DNA of 64,000 nt from Asaia sp037151935 (GCF_051628905.1 NZ_CP157575.1:1798001-1862000); one strand, 5' to 3'; positions 33,520 through 44,200 are shown, numbered from the stretch's first letter. Numbers and translations: made by a program. The notes: generated by a model from the letters alone, not told the origin.

Positions 33520-35211
33520 TCAGATATCTCTCGGCAGGCGCTGGACACGCGAACGCAGCAATTGCTCTTCGAAATCCAGCTCCTGCTGCAATTCCCATTC
33601 GGTCTGGTCGTTGATCCCACGCTCGACGAACAGATCATGCAGGGTCTGTCTCTGCGCGCGCAGGACGAGCAGTCGCGTAGCCAGTTCGAGCCTTTCGCGA
33701 CGCAGGGCGAGCTGGCGGTTCATCAGCGTGGAATGATGCGTTTCATCGATCTGGCTCAGGCGGATTTCATAACTCTGTTCCAGACGATCAATCACGTCAT
33801 CTTTCAGTGCCCTGTCCTGCGCACTGGCTTCAGCCGCCACTGGCGTTTCAGGCGTCCTGAAGCGTTCATCGTGCAGCAGGGAAATTGCGGTGCGCAACAG
33901 CCGCTGACGCGCGATGACCCCCTCGACCGCATGACGATCCATACCGGGATCGGGCAGGAAGCGGATGCAGAGCGGCATCAGCACACCGGCGCCGACAAGC
34001 GAGATCACGATCACGCCCGCGGCAACCGTGATCAGTAGATCGCGCGATGGAAACGCCCCTAATTCGCTTCCTACGGCTGGAAGGGACAGAACAGCAGCAA
34101 GCGTGACGGCCCCGCGAACACCGGCAAAGGTCAGCAGCAACGAACCTAAAAATCCGGGCCAGACGAAAGGCTTGTGCGTCCAGCGCGCAACACACCATCG
34201 GCGCAGGATCGACAGCCAGATCCCGACAAACCGCAGCATCGTCATGATGAGATAAACCGCGCCTATAAGGGCGACAAGTTGCAGCAACGAGACCTGACGT
34301 TCATGCGCCATGACCACTCCGCCCTGCACCAGCGCAGGGAGCTGCAATCCCAGCAAAAGAAAAATTAGGGCGTTGAAGATATAATTGACCATCCCCCAGA
34401 CTGTCGTGGCCTGAAGGCGCGTGGCCGTGTTCGTCTCTTCGATCATGCCCATCATTTTGATGACCATGCAGGCCGCGACGGAGGCCAGAATACCCGAGCA
34501 ATGCACGGCTTCGGCTACGATATAGGTCACAAATGGCAGCAGAATCATAAGCGTGATCTGCAAAGGCGGATCGTCGAAACCGCGACGCAGCAACACGCGG
34601 TTGAAACGCGCCGAGACATAGGCAATGAGCGCCCCGATCGCCATGCCGCCCAAAGCGACCAGCAGAAACGCGTCGAAGGCCAGACGATAGGAGAATTCGC
34701 CCGTCAGCGCGGCCGCCGTGGCGAAGCGGAAGCACACCAGCCCCGACGCATCGTTGAAAAGCGCCTCGCCCGAAAGAACATGAATCATGCGCTCAGGCAC
34801 ATGACGCCCGGCCAGCAGGCTCGACACCGCGACTGTATCGGTAGGTGAAAGCGCGGCAGCGAGCGCAAAGCAGCAGGGCAGATCGAGTGTCGGAATCAGC
34901 CAGTGAATGGCATAACCGCAGAAAATGGTGCTGAACACGACCAGCCCGAAAGCCAGAAAGAAAATCGTGCCCCGCAATTCGTGAAACTCGCGCAGCGGCA
35001 TACGAAAGGCGTCGGCAAAGAGCAGCGGCGGCAGAAAGACGAGCATGAACAGGTCAGGACGCAGCCCGATCCGGACACCGAGCAGCGCGACGCAGATGCC
35101 GAGCACGATCTGGATCAGCGGCAGCGGAATCCGGTTTTTCAGCAGGCGGGTCAACAGACTGCTGGCGGCGGCCAGCACGAGAAGAAAAAGAATATGATCT
35201 GCGGGGATCAT
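33520..35211 (-). CDS. CPA1-type Na+/H+ antiporter
   Basis: A 563-residue protein from the ATG at 35211 (MIPADHILFLLVLAAASSL); an earlier start would add a non-hydrophobic Arg-rich lead. Twelve membrane segments cover residues 5-410, with the ion-site motif ALSPTDTVAVSSLL and the ND pair in GEALFNDASGLVCFR. RGAVTLAAVLSLP is the second crossing helix. The last 150 residues form a cytoplasmic Glu/Arg-rich coiled-coil tail. It exchanges cytoplasmic Na+ or K+ for protons. Convergent with the isomerase, divergent from the repair pair. Confidence 0.93.
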   Translation of the reverse strand: MIPADHILFLLVLAAASSLLTRLLKNRIPLPLIQIVLGICVALLGVRIGLRPDLFMLVFLPPLLFADAFRMPLREFHELRGTIFFLAFGLVVFSTIFCGYAIHWLIPTLDLPCCFALAAALSPTDTVAVSSLLAGRHVPERMIHVLSGEALFNDASGLVCFRFATAAALTGEFSYRLAFDAFLLVALGGMAIGALIAYVSARFNRVLLRRGFDDPPLQITLMILLPFVTYIVAEAVHCSGILASVAACMVIKMMGMIEETNTATRLQATTVWGMVNYIFNALIFLLLGLQLPALVQGGVVMAHERQVSLLQLVALIGAVYLIMTMLRFVGIWLSILRRWCVARWTHKPFVWPGFLGSLLLTFAGVRGAVTLAAVLSLPAVGSELGAFPSRDLLITVAAGVIVISLVGAGVLMPLCIRFLPDPGMDRHAVEGVIARQRLLRTAISLLHDERFRTPETPVAAEASAQDRALKDDVIDRLEQSYEIRLSQIDETHHSTLMNRQLALRRERLELATRLLVLRAQRQTLHDLFVERGINDQTEWELQQELDFEEQLLRSRVQRLPRDI

Positions 35212-35306
35212 GGCAGCAGGCCCAGCGCGCGGCACGACATGACGGTGAAAACAGCCTCCGTTTTTCGCCCGGCGCACGCGGCTTCGAAATGCGCTAAAAG
35301 AGAGAA

Positions 35307-36575
35307 ATGAGCTCCTTTCGCTTTCTGCACGCGGCCGATCTCCATCTTGATAGCCCACTCAAGGGGCTGGAGCGGCATGACGATTTGTCCATCGATCGTA
35401 TCCGCTCGGCGTCACGCCGCGCGCTGGACAATATGGTCGATGCCGCCATCGATCATGATGTCGCCTTCGTCGTGATTGCCGGCGACCTCTATGACGGCGA
35501 CTGGAAGACAATCAGCACCGGGCGCTACATGGCGACCGCTCTGGGGCGTCTGATCGCCCATGGAATCAGGGTCTTTCTGCTTCAGGGCAATCACGACGCC
35601 GCGTCGGTGCTGACTCGCGACTTGCCGCTCCAGGCCGGTATCGACCGTTTTCCCTCCCCTAAACCGGGCAGCTTTCTTATCGACGAGATCGGCGTGGCCC
35701 TGCATGGGCAGAGCTTCGCCAACAGACACATGCCCCATGACATGACCCCCGCCTATCCGGCGCCTGTGCCCGGCTATTTCAATATCGGCGTGCTGCACAC
35801 CTCGCTGTCAGGCCATGGGCAACACGAAATCTACGCGCCCTGCGCCCCCGAAACCTTGCGGGCGAAAAATTACGATTACTGGGCGCTGGGCCATGTGCAT
35901 GAGCGCATGATCCTGACCGATGGCACACCGATCGTCTTTCCCGGTGTGCTTCAGGGCCGTCACATCCGCGAAACCGGAGAGAAAGGCGTCGTGATCGTCT
36001 CCGTAACCGATCATCGCATCGACTCCATCACTCCGATCGCCTGCGATGTGGTGCGCTGGGACGCCGCCCATTTCGACTGCACAGGGCTGGAAACCATGCC
36101 TGCCTTCGAGGATCGATTGGGGGCGTTTCTGCGCGATACAGCTCGCCTTCATGAAGGGCATCTTTGCGTCATGCGCCTGACAGTGACGGGAGCAACCCCG
36201 CTTCACGACACGCTCAGACGTCAAGGGGCTGGTTTACGGGAGGCCGTGCAGCATTTGGCCGCGATGAGCGGCGGCGAGATCGAGCTCGAAAAGCTTGTTC
36301 TCGACACCACGCCCCCTGCAACACAAACCCACTCTCTGCCAGACGAGGGCGAGTCTTTTGCGCTATCCGGTCTCGTGCATGAGGCCATCAAGGATGAGGC
36401 CCTGCTGCACGCTATCGGCGAAGATCTCGATCTCTGCCTCAAAACGCTCAATCTCGGGGACATCGCCCCTGATTCTCTCCTCGCCCGTATCAACCGGCGC
36501 GACTGGGCGTCTGTTTTGCCTGAACTGAACGCGGCGCTTTGCGACAAGCTTTCGGGCAAGGGAGACGCGCGATGA
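35307..36575 (+). CDS. YhaO/SbcD-like DNA repair exonuclease (metallophosphoesterase)
   Basis: A 422-residue protein. The Mre11/SbcD metal motifs are complete: AADLHLDSP (motif I, D-x-H), GDLYDGD (motif II), QGNHD (motif III), and LGHVHE (motif V). A C-terminal capping domain of about 130 residues follows. Its stop overlaps the next gene (ATGA at 36572-36575), which encodes the matching SbcC/YhaN ATPase, so the two form a nuclease-ATPase complex that probably trims blocked or hairpin DNA ends. Confidence 0.93.
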   Translation: MSSFRFLHAADLHLDSPLKGLERHDDLSIDRIRSASRRALDNMVDAAIDHDVAFVVIAGDLYDGDWKTISTGRYMATALGRLIAHGIRVFLLQGNHDAASVLTRDLPLQAGIDRFPSPKPGSFLIDEIGVALHGQSFANRHMPHDMTPAYPAPVPGYFNIGVLHTSLSGHGQHEIYAPCAPETLRAKNYDYWALGHVHERMILTDGTPIVFPGVLQGRHIRETGEKGVVIVSVTDHRIDSITPIACDVVRWDAAHFDCTGLETMPAFEDRLGAFLRDTARLHEGHLCVMRLTVTGATPLHDTLRRQGAGLREAVQHLAAMSGGEIELEKLVLDTTPPATQTHSLPDEGESFALSGLVHEAIKDEALLHAIGEDLDLCLKTLNLGDIAPDSLLARINRRDWASVLPELNAALCDKLSGKGDAR

Positions 36576-39500
36576 GGATCGCTTCTCTCGATCTCATCCG
36601 CTATGGCGGCTTTGCCGACAGGCATTACGAGTTCGCCGCGCAACCCACCGATCTTCAGGTGTTGCACGGCGCCAATGAAGCAGGAAAATCGACCACGCTT
36701 GCGGCAATAGGCGATCTGCTTTTCGGCTTTCCCAATCTCAAGGCACAGGATTGGCGCTTCGATGCGGCCCAGCTTCGTGTCGGGGCCAGCCTCGAACAGG
36801 AGGCCATGCGGCTCGATGTCGTGCGCAAAAGGGGGCGCACGCAAACACTGCTGGCGCCTGACGACACGACGCCACTTGATGAAAACGCGCTGCTTCGCTG
36901 GCTCGGAGGTGTCGATCGTGCGGCTTTCGAACGCATGTGGAGCCTCGACCATCAGCGCCTGCGCGCGGGTGGCGACACCATGGCGCGCTTCGAGGGCGAT
37001 CTCGGCCAGCAACTTCTGGCAGCAGGTTTCGGGCTCGAAAACGTGCAGGCCGTACTCGAGGCCCTCGACGCCCAGGCTGGCGCCATCTGGAAGAAAGGCG
37101 GTCGCGGCACCCAGCTCAACGAGCTGAAAAAGGAGTTCGACGCCGCGCGCAGCCAGTTGAGCGCCGCCGAGGGTGCCCGCACGATCTGGACGGCGCTCAA
37201 TAGCGAGGCCAGTGCGCTCGATACCGACCGCCTCAGCCTCGAGCAGCGCATCACGACCCTGCGTCAGGAACGCAGCAGGCTGGAACGAATCAGGCGCCTC
37301 AGATCGGCACTGACCCGGTTCGATGCGCTCAATGACACATTAAACGGCACCCCCGCTCCGCTCTTCACCTTGCAGGAGCATGACAATTTCGAGCGCCTGC
37401 TGCGAAGCTGGACCGAAGCGCTGCAAAAACGGGCCGACCTTCAGCACGCCTATGACGGTCTGGTCGAAACCCGCTCCGGCTTCCAGCCCGACCTCGTTCT
37501 CTTGGCGCAGGAAAAAGAGGTGCGTGATTTCAAGAGCCAGTTCGAGGCGCTCGTTACTGACCGTCCCGATCATGACGGGGAAACCAGTCTGTCCCAGCTC
37601 GAGGCAGCCTTGCAGGCGGAGGGCTACAGCGGCACGGCAGAAGAAATTCTCACCCGCCTGCCTCAAGAGAACCTGCTTGCAGCGCTGCGCCCTCTGGCAA
37701 AGGCGCATGATGCGCTTACCCTGCGTGAAGAGGAATGGCGGCGAAATCACGAAGCCGCACGGGAAAGACTGGCACGTGCCGAAGCGACACGCGGCGCGAT
37801 CACAACACCCGATCTGCGCCCCTTGCAGATCGCCCTGCAACAGGCCGAGTCTCTGGGAGACATCGACAGCAGCGTGACCGTGCTCGAGCGCGAGTGTCAT
37901 GAGGCCAACGCACGGATGACACAGTCCCTGCGCGATCTGCTGCCATGGGAGGGCAGCCCTGAAGCTCTGGGCAAGGTGGCCCTTCCCGAACCCGGCTTTC
38001 TGGAACAGCAGCGCGAGAACCGGCGCGAAAGACACAAGGCCATCGCTTCCGTCAAAGAGGGTCTGCAAGCACTCAGCGACACCAGAGAACGCCTGCTGCT
38101 CGACAAGGCCCAGCTCGAGCAGCGCGATATCGTCTCACACACCGCCCTCAGCCAGGAGCGCATCCGGCGCGACACGCTGTTCGACACGCTGATGGCGTCC
38201 CCTCATGATGCTGAAAAGAAGGCGGGTTATCTCGCCTCAAGGCTCACGACCGATCAGCTCGCCGATCGCCGCTTCGAAGACGCGGAAGAATCGGCAAGGT
38301 TGACCCAGATCGAACAGGCTCTCGAGCGGTGCATTCTGGAACGGACCCAGGCAGAAGCGCGGCGCGATGCTCTGAGCCGCGCCGAGGATGAGGCCAGTCG
38401 CTCATGGCAGAACGAAGTCGAGACGCGGGGCCTGCCAGTCTTGCCGCCCGACCGTCTGACCGGCTGGCTGGATCTCAGACAAAAGGCACTCGACGCGCAG
38501 ACGCGTCTTCATGCCGCTCAATCTGATCATGAAATGGCCCGCACCCGCCGCGAGGCGATGCTCACGACGTTACGCAGGCTTCTGCCGGATCTCGCACAGA
38601 GCAGCACACTTGCCGACATGCTTATCGACGCCAGAATGCAGCTGCGCGACCGCGAGAAGGCAGCCCAACGCCTCGCCGAGCGCGAAACGGAGCACGAACT
38701 GGCCAGACGTGACGCCCAGGCCGAGCAACGCAAGGGTGAGGCGCTCGCTGCCGAGCGATACGCGCTGCATTCACGCTGGACAGAGATACTGCCCGATACG
38801 ACGCCATGGCCGTCGGACGTTGTCGAAAAGCTGGAAGAGGCGCGCAGAAAGGCCAGTACCCTGCTGGCCCGACGCACAGCCCTGACAGCGCGAAAGACAG
38901 AAAGCGCCGCGCTCGAAACAGCCTTCCGACATTTCATGGTAAGTATCGGTCGGGGAGAGGCCCTCGCTCTGGCCGCGCCCGGCATGGCAATAACCTCACT
39001 CCATGAGGCCCTGCTGACAGCACAGATCGACAAGGCGCAGGCCGATCGTCAGGATGCCCGGATCAGGGAGCAAGCCGAAACCTGCGCGCTCGCCGATACC
39101 AAGCTGGAGGCCCTGCGCGCCGCGTTCACGCCCTTCCTGCAGCGGCTCGGCGCCACTGAAATCGAGGCTATCCGCCCGGTTCTGGATGAAGAGGCGCATC
39201 ATTATCGCGATCAGGAAGAAAAGACGCAGCTCGAAAGGCAGATCATCGAGCAGTCGGACGGGCTCGACCTGGCGCAATTGCAGACGCAGGCCAGAGAGAC
39301 CGATCCAGCCTTGATAGAAACCCGTCTCGGCGCTGTTGAGAGCGAACAGACAGAGCTGGAACGGCAGCGCGATGCCGCCTTTACACGCGGTGGCGAAATC
39401 AGGGCGTCGCTGCGCGAGATCGAAAAAGACGAGGCTTCCCTTAAGGCTGCTTTCGACATCGAATCTACCAGGGCCAAAATGGCACGCGCTGCCGAGGAAT

Positions 39501-39961
39501 GGGCAACAGCGCGCATCCAGACTCTGGTCCTTACCCATGTGGCCAGACGCCAAAGGCTCGAAAACACCAACCCGCTTCTGAAAGCGGCAGAAACGATCTT
39601 CGCGTCGCTGACCTGCGGTCGATATCAGAAGCTCGTCATTGCAGAAGACGGCAAAATGCCCGAACTTGCAGGGATGATGCTTGATGAAAAGATGGTCCGC
39701 CCTTCGGCCATGAGCGAAGGCACACGTGATCAGCTCTATCTGAGCCTGCGTCTTGCCGCCCTCGAACAGGCACGGGCACGGGGCATTACCCTGCCCTTCA
39801 TGGCCGATGATCTTTTCATCACCTTCGATGAGCACCGCGCTGAGGCCGGTTTTACGACATTGGCCAAAATCGCCCGGCATCAGCAGATTCTGTTCCTGAC
39901 CCATCACGCGCATCTGGCCGAAATGGCGGCGCCATTTGGCGCAGCGCGTCACAGCGTGTAA
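36572..39961 (+). CDS. YhaN/SbcC-like SMC-type ATPase
   Basis: A 1129-residue protein. The N-terminal ATPase half has Walker A HGANEAGKST at about 34-43 and a YhaN-type GGVDRAAFERMWSLDHQRLR block. Residues about 180-960 are coiled-coil rich in Glu, Arg, Ala and Gln. The C-terminal half has the signature SEGTRDQLYLSLRLAALEQ and Walker B LPFMADDLFITFDE. The start overlaps the nuclease stop. No zinc-hook CxxC is visible at the coil apex, which sets it apart from Rad50/SbcC and fits YhaN. Confidence 0.93.
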   Translation: MRIASLDLIRYGGFADRHYEFAAQPTDLQVLHGANEAGKSTTLAAIGDLLFGFPNLKAQDWRFDAAQLRVGASLEQEAMRLDVVRKRGRTQTLLAPDDTTPLDENALLRWLGGVDRAAFERMWSLDHQRLRAGGDTMARFEGDLGQQLLAAGFGLENVQAVLEALDAQAGAIWKKGGRGTQLNELKKEFDAARSQLSAAEGARTIWTALNSEASALDTDRLSLEQRITTLRQERSRLERIRRLRSALTRFDALNDTLNGTPAPLFTLQEHDNFERLLRSWTEALQKRADLQHAYDGLVETRSGFQPDLVLLAQEKEVRDFKSQFEALVTDRPDHDGETSLSQLEAALQAEGYSGTAEEILTRLPQENLLAALRPLAKAHDALTLREEEWRRNHEAARERLARAEATRGAITTPDLRPLQIALQQAESLGDIDSSVTVLERECHEANARMTQSLRDLLPWEGSPEALGKVALPEPGFLEQQRENRRERHKAIASVKEGLQALSDTRERLLLDKAQLEQRDIVSHTALSQERIRRDTLFDTLMASPHDAEKKAGYLASRLTTDQLADRRFEDAEESARLTQIEQALERCILERTQAEARRDALSRAEDEASRSWQNEVETRGLPVLPPDRLTGWLDLRQKALDAQTRLHAAQSDHEMARTRREAMLTTLRRLLPDLAQSSTLADMLIDARMQLRDREKAAQRLAERETEHELARRDAQAEQRKGEALAAERYALHSRWTEILPDTTPWPSDVVEKLEEARRKASTLLARRTALTARKTESAALETAFRHFMVSIGRGEALALAAPGMAITSLHEALLTAQIDKAQADRQDARIREQAETCALADTKLEALRAAFTPFLQRLGATEIEAIRPVLDEEAHHYRDQEEKTQLERQIIEQSDGLDLAQLQTQARETDPALIETRLGAVESEQTELERQRDAAFTRGGEIRASLREIEKDEASLKAAFDIESTRAKMARAAEEWATARIQTLVLTHVARRQRLENTNPLLKAAETIFASLTCGRYQKLVIAEDGKMPELAGMMLDEKMVRPSAMSEGTRDQLYLSLRLAALEQARARGITLPFMADDLFITFDEHRAEAGFTTLAKIARHQQILFLTHHAHLAEMAAPFGAARHSV

Positions 39962-39971
39962 GCGCAGAGGC

Positions 39972-40802
39972 ATGAATTACGGGACGATCTTCATTACTGG
40001 AGCGGCTTCCGGTATCGGGCGCGCCCTCGCCGTCGCCCTCTCCGCACCGGGTCGCCAGCTCCATCTCGCCGATTGCCAGCGCAGCGGGCTCGACGAAACC
40101 GGGACAGCCTGTCGGTCGCGAGGGGCCGAAACGTATCTGACCTCTCTGGATGTGACAGATCAGGATGCCATGACGCAATGGAGCACCCAGGCAGCAGATC
40201 GACCGGTCGATCTGCTTGTGGTCTGCGCAGGCGTCACAGGCGGAGTCTCCGCTCAGGAAGGCGACGGCTCGGCCTTCGAGAGCATCGAGCAGATCCGGCG
40301 CATGATGGCCGTCAATCTCGATGGCGCCTTCAATGCGATCCTGCCCATGATGGCCCGTATGCGCGCACAGCCTTTGCGCAAATCCGGTCGGCTCACGCGT
40401 CAGCGCGGTCAGATCTGCGCCATCGCCTCTGTCGCAGGGCTGGTTTCCTATCCCGGCACCCCCTCCTATTCGGCGTCGAAAGCCGCGCTGGACCGGTTCA
40501 TGGTGGCCAGCGGAGCCTATAGCCGCCGGGCAGGAATCCATCTCTCAAGCGTCTGTTGCAGCTTTGTCGACACCCCCATGGTTGCACAGAACCGCTTTCC
40601 CATGCCGGGGCTTTCAAGCGTCGAACGGGCAGTCGCCCATATTCTGCGCGGTCTCGCACGACGCAAAAGGCGGATCATCTTTCCTGCCTGGCTGGTTCTG
40701 GGCTCGCGCTTCATGGATGTGCTGCCTGTGCGTCTGGCCGAGACCTATTATACGCATCAGCCCACCGGTCGTCCCGGCTCGATGCCGCCGCTCGACCATT
40801 AG
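39972..40802 (+). CDS. SDR-family oxidoreductase
   Basis: A 276-residue classical SDR from the ATG at 39972 (MNYGTIFITGAASGIGRALA). NAD(P) loop GAASGIG, DVTDQDA, the VCAG form of NNAG, Ser in AIASVAGLVSYPGTPSY and the catalytic SYSASK are present. The C-terminal third is basic and differs from sugar dehydrogenases. It follows the YhaN gene by 10 bases, probably by read-through rather than function. Substrate unknown. Confidence 0.87.
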   Translation: MNYGTIFITGAASGIGRALAVALSAPGRQLHLADCQRSGLDETGTACRSRGAETYLTSLDVTDQDAMTQWSTQAADRPVDLLVVCAGVTGGVSAQEGDGSAFESIEQIRRMMAVNLDGAFNAILPMMARMRAQPLRKSGRLTRQRGQICAIASVAGLVSYPGTPSYSASKAALDRFMVASGAYSRRAGIHLSSVCCSFVDTPMVAQNRFPMPGLSSVERAVAHILRGLARRKRRIIFPAWLVLGSRFMDVLPVRLAETYYTHQPTGRPGSMPPLDH

Positions 40803-40882
40803 CCACGGTCGAAATACGAAAAGATCAAGACAAGAGCGCCCCGGACTACGTATTCCCGCAAAAACTTTGCTATGAAGGCGAA

Positions 40883-43800
40883 ATGAATTTCTGTCGTCTC
40901 TTCATCATGCGTCCCGTGGCGACGATTCTGCTCGCTCTTTCGCTGTTTGTGGCGGGGGCCATCTGCTATCCGCTGATGCCCGTCGCCAGCCTGCCCGATA
41001 TCGGGTCTTCGACGATCAATGTCGAAGTCGAGCAGCCGGGCGCCAGCCCCGAGCAGATGGTCAGCTCGGTCACGACGCCGCTCGAGCGCTATCTCGGCCA
41101 GATCGCCGGGGTGAAGCTGATCGAATCAGACAGTGAAAACAGCTTTGCTTATATCCGCATCGATTTTGTCGAATCACGCAATATCGACGGCGCCCTGCGC
41201 GATGTTCAGGCCGCACTGAGAGCGGCACGCGCCGATCTGCCCCAGGGCACACTCGACCGCGATCCCTTTGCCTACAAGGACGACCCGACCTCACAACCGG
41301 TCTATCTGCTCTCCCTGACCTCCGATGTCATGACGCTGCCCAAGCTGTTCGACCTCGCCCAGATCAGGGTCAAGCCTCTACTGGCGCAGATCAAGGGCGT
41401 GGGCCGCGTGCAGGCGGTAGGCTCGGCAGCGCCCGCCGTGCGCGTGGATGTAAACCCCTATGCACTCTATAAATGGGGCATCGGCTTCGAGGACGTGCGC
41501 CAGGCTCTCGCTTCGGCCAATGCCAACACGCCCAAGGGGTTTCTCGATTCTGGCGGCCAGCGCCTCATGCTGGAAACGAACGATCAGGCCGAGAACGCTG
41601 CGCAATATCGCGATCTGATCATCGGCTACCGCAACAACATCAACCCGATCAAACTCTCCTCTGTCGCGGAGGTAAGCGACAGCGTTCAGGATCTGTATCA
41701 GGCGGGATACTTCAACAACAAACCCTCGATCACCCTGATCGTACGCGGCCAGCCCAAGGCCAATACGGTCAGGATCGTCGATGCGGTCAAAGCCCGCATG
41801 AACACACTGCGGGCGGTTTTGCCGCCCGGCGTCGAAATGGACACGGCCATCGACCTCTCATCAAGCATACGCGCCTCGCTCGACGATACGCAGCTGACGC
41901 TGGGTATCTCGATCATTCTGGTGATCGGGGTCATCCTCGTTTTCCTGCGCCGCCTGCGCTCGACGATCATCCCCGCCGTCACCGTACCCATCGCGCTGAT
42001 CGGCACGCTGGCCGTGATGAAGTGGGAGCATTTCACCCTCGACATCATGTCCCTCATGGCGCTCACCATTTCAGTGGGCTTCGTGGTCGATGACGCCATC
42101 GTGGTGCTGGAAAACATCGCCCGCCACATGGAAGCGGGCATGGACCGCATGAGCGCAAGCCTGAAAGGCTCGTCGGAAATCGGCTTCACCGTGTTGTCGA
42201 TCACGGCCTCCCTGGTCGCCGTTTTCATTCCGCTGCTGTTCATTCCGGGGCAGATCGGCGCGATTTTCTACGAATTCTCGATGACTATCGTCTCGGCGCT
42301 GCTCATCTCTTTGGCACTCTCGCTCACCCTCACCCCCATGATGTGCGCCTACTGGCTGGATGTAGAGCATGAAGAACCCACCGGCCCGGGGTTGCGTGAT
42401 CGCACACTGCGCCTGATCGATTTCGTGCTGGATGGAATCGTCGCGATCTATGCCCGCACGCTGCGTATCGCGCTGCGTTTTCACGTGCTGACAGCACTTA
42501 CGCTGCCGCTCAGCTTTATCGTGCTCGTCGCCTCAATCGTGCTGATGCCCAAGACGGGCGTGCCCGCACAGGATATCTCCCTCGTCGGCGGGTCGATCAG
42601 CGGTGACGACACGATGTCGTTTTCCGAAATCACCAAGCGTATCCATTACGTCGGCAAGGTCATGAAAGAAGACCCCGATGTGCTGTCGGTCACGAGCTGG
42701 AACAACAGCAGCAGCGACGGCCAGCTTTTTGCCCGCCTCTCTGACAAGCGCACCCGCACGCGTACCGACATCCAGATCGTGGACGGCATACGCAAGAAGC
42801 TGGGCGAGATGCCCGGCCTGCGCACGTCCTTCTTTTCTGCCGGCGACCCCAATGGCGGTGGTGGCCAGCATCGCAACGGTGCCTATCGCTATGTCCTGCG
42901 CGACCAGGACCCGGTCGAGCTGAAGCTCTGGGTGCAGCGCCTTGCCACCCAGCTGCGCAAGAACAAGATGATGACCACCGTCACCACCAATGTCGAAGGC
43001 CATGGGGCCTCGGTGCATGTAAAACTGCGCCGTGATACGGAGGCCCGTTATCTGGTCACCCCGCAGCTTGTCGGCAATGTGCTCTACGACGCCTATGGCC
43101 AGACCGTGGCCTCACGCATCCATACCGACATCACCACTCATTCCGTGGTGATGGAAGTCGCCCGCGCCTACCGGGAATCGCCCGAGCAGCTCCGCAGTGC
43201 CTGGATCTCGACCGCTTCGGGCACGCCGGCGGGCGCAGTGCGCTCCAACCAGATACGCGTCAAGACCGTCAGCAGCGCCTCGGCCTCGACTGCCACGCAG
43301 CTCAGCGAAGCATCGCTGCGCAACGCCATCGCCAACCAGATTACCGGCAACAACTCCAACGGTTCTGCCGTCGCCTCTTCGGTCGAGACCATGATCCCGC
43401 TCATCAACGTGGCGGATCTGACGATGGAGCCCACGCCGATGGAAATCGACCATCAGCAGGGTATGACCTCGACCGCCATTAGTTTCGACCTGACCGATGG
43501 CAAGACCTATGAAGACGCCCGCAAGCTGATCGAAAGCACGATGAAGGATATGGGCGCGCCGCCCGGTCTGACCGGCGAATTCTCCGGCCTCGCAGGTGAA
43601 ACCAAGGACATGCTGGTCAACGAACTGCTCGCTTTCGTCGCCGCGCTCTTTGCCATGTATATCGTTCTGGGTGTGCTCTATGAGAGCCTGATCCACCCCT
43701 TCACCATTCTCTCCACCCTGCCTTCGGCCGGTATCGGCGCTATTCTGGGGCTATGGATCGGCGGCGAATCCTTCAGTCTCATCGCCATGATCGGCATGAT

Positions 43801-44191
43801 CCTGCTCACCGGCATCGTGAAAAAGAACGCGATCCTGATGATCGATTTTGCACTGTATGCCGAAAAGGAACTGGGCCATACGCCTCGTGAGGCCATTTAC
43901 GAGGCTTGTCTCACGCGCTTTCGTCCCATCCTCATGACCACCCTCGCCGCCGCCCTCGGCGCCGTGCCGCTGATGGTCGGCCATGGTTACGGGTCGGAAA
44001 TGCGCCGACCGCTCGGCATTGCCATCGTGGGCGGCATGCTCATCAGCCAGCTGCTCACGCTCTACACCACCCCTGTCGTCTATCTCTACATGGATGCGAT
44101 AGGACGTTTCGGCACGCGGTTGTGGCATCGTCTCGTGCCCAGACGTCCCGCGCCGCGCCCTCTCGCGACCCCGCTCACCTCTGAAAGCTGA
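40883..44191 (+). CDS. RND efflux pump inner-membrane transporter (MdtB/MdtC-like)
   Basis: A 1102-residue protein from the ATG at 40883 (MNFCRLFIMRPVATILL); an open frame further upstream only overlaps the SDR gene. RND architecture: TM1, the large periplasmic loop 1, TM2-6 with the proton-relay pair in VGFVVDDAIVVLENI, PMMCAYWLDVEHEEP, TM7, loop 2, and TM8-12 including GIVKKNAILMIDFALYAEKEL and LTRFRPILMTTLAAALGA. It uses the proton gradient to export hydrophobic or bulky solutes. No adaptor (MFP) or outer-membrane factor gene is adjacent; it must borrow partners encoded elsewhere. An S9 peptidase gene follows after 9 bases. Confidence 0.95.
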   Translation: MNFCRLFIMRPVATILLALSLFVAGAICYPLMPVASLPDIGSSTINVEVEQPGASPEQMVSSVTTPLERYLGQIAGVKLIESDSENSFAYIRIDFVESRNIDGALRDVQAALRAARADLPQGTLDRDPFAYKDDPTSQPVYLLSLTSDVMTLPKLFDLAQIRVKPLLAQIKGVGRVQAVGSAAPAVRVDVNPYALYKWGIGFEDVRQALASANANTPKGFLDSGGQRLMLETNDQAENAAQYRDLIIGYRNNINPIKLSSVAEVSDSVQDLYQAGYFNNKPSITLIVRGQPKANTVRIVDAVKARMNTLRAVLPPGVEMDTAIDLSSSIRASLDDTQLTLGISIILVIGVILVFLRRLRSTIIPAVTVPIALIGTLAVMKWEHFTLDIMSLMALTISVGFVVDDAIVVLENIARHMEAGMDRMSASLKGSSEIGFTVLSITASLVAVFIPLLFIPGQIGAIFYEFSMTIVSALLISLALSLTLTPMMCAYWLDVEHEEPTGPGLRDRTLRLIDFVLDGIVAIYARTLRIALRFHVLTALTLPLSFIVLVASIVLMPKTGVPAQDISLVGGSISGDDTMSFSEITKRIHYVGKVMKEDPDVLSVTSWNNSSSDGQLFARLSDKRTRTRTDIQIVDGIRKKLGEMPGLRTSFFSAGDPNGGGGQHRNGAYRYVLRDQDPVELKLWVQRLATQLRKNKMMTTVTTNVEGHGASVHVKLRRDTEARYLVTPQLVGNVLYDAYGQTVASRIHTDITTHSVVMEVARAYRESPEQLRSAWISTASGTPAGAVRSNQIRVKTVSSASASTATQLSEASLRNAIANQITGNNSNGSAVASSVETMIPLINVADLTMEPTPMEIDHQQGMTSTAISFDLTDGKTYEDARKLIESTMKDMGAPPGLTGEFSGLAGETKDMLVNELLAFVAALFAMYIVLGVLYESLIHPFTILSTLPSAGIGAILGLWIGGESFSLIAMIGMILLTGIVKKNAILMIDFALYAEKELGHTPREAIYEACLTRFRPILMTTLAAALGAVPLMVGHGYGSEMRRPLGIAIVGGMLISQLLTLYTTPVVYLYMDAIGRFGTRLWHRLVPRRPAPRPLATPLTSES

Positions 44192-44200
44192 AAGCCCGTC

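Noticed and set aside
40556..40882. An N-terminal extension of the RND transporter by 109 residues
   Set aside because: It overlaps the C-terminal part of the SDR gene in another frame and lacks RND features; the protein clearly begins at MNFCRLFIMRP.
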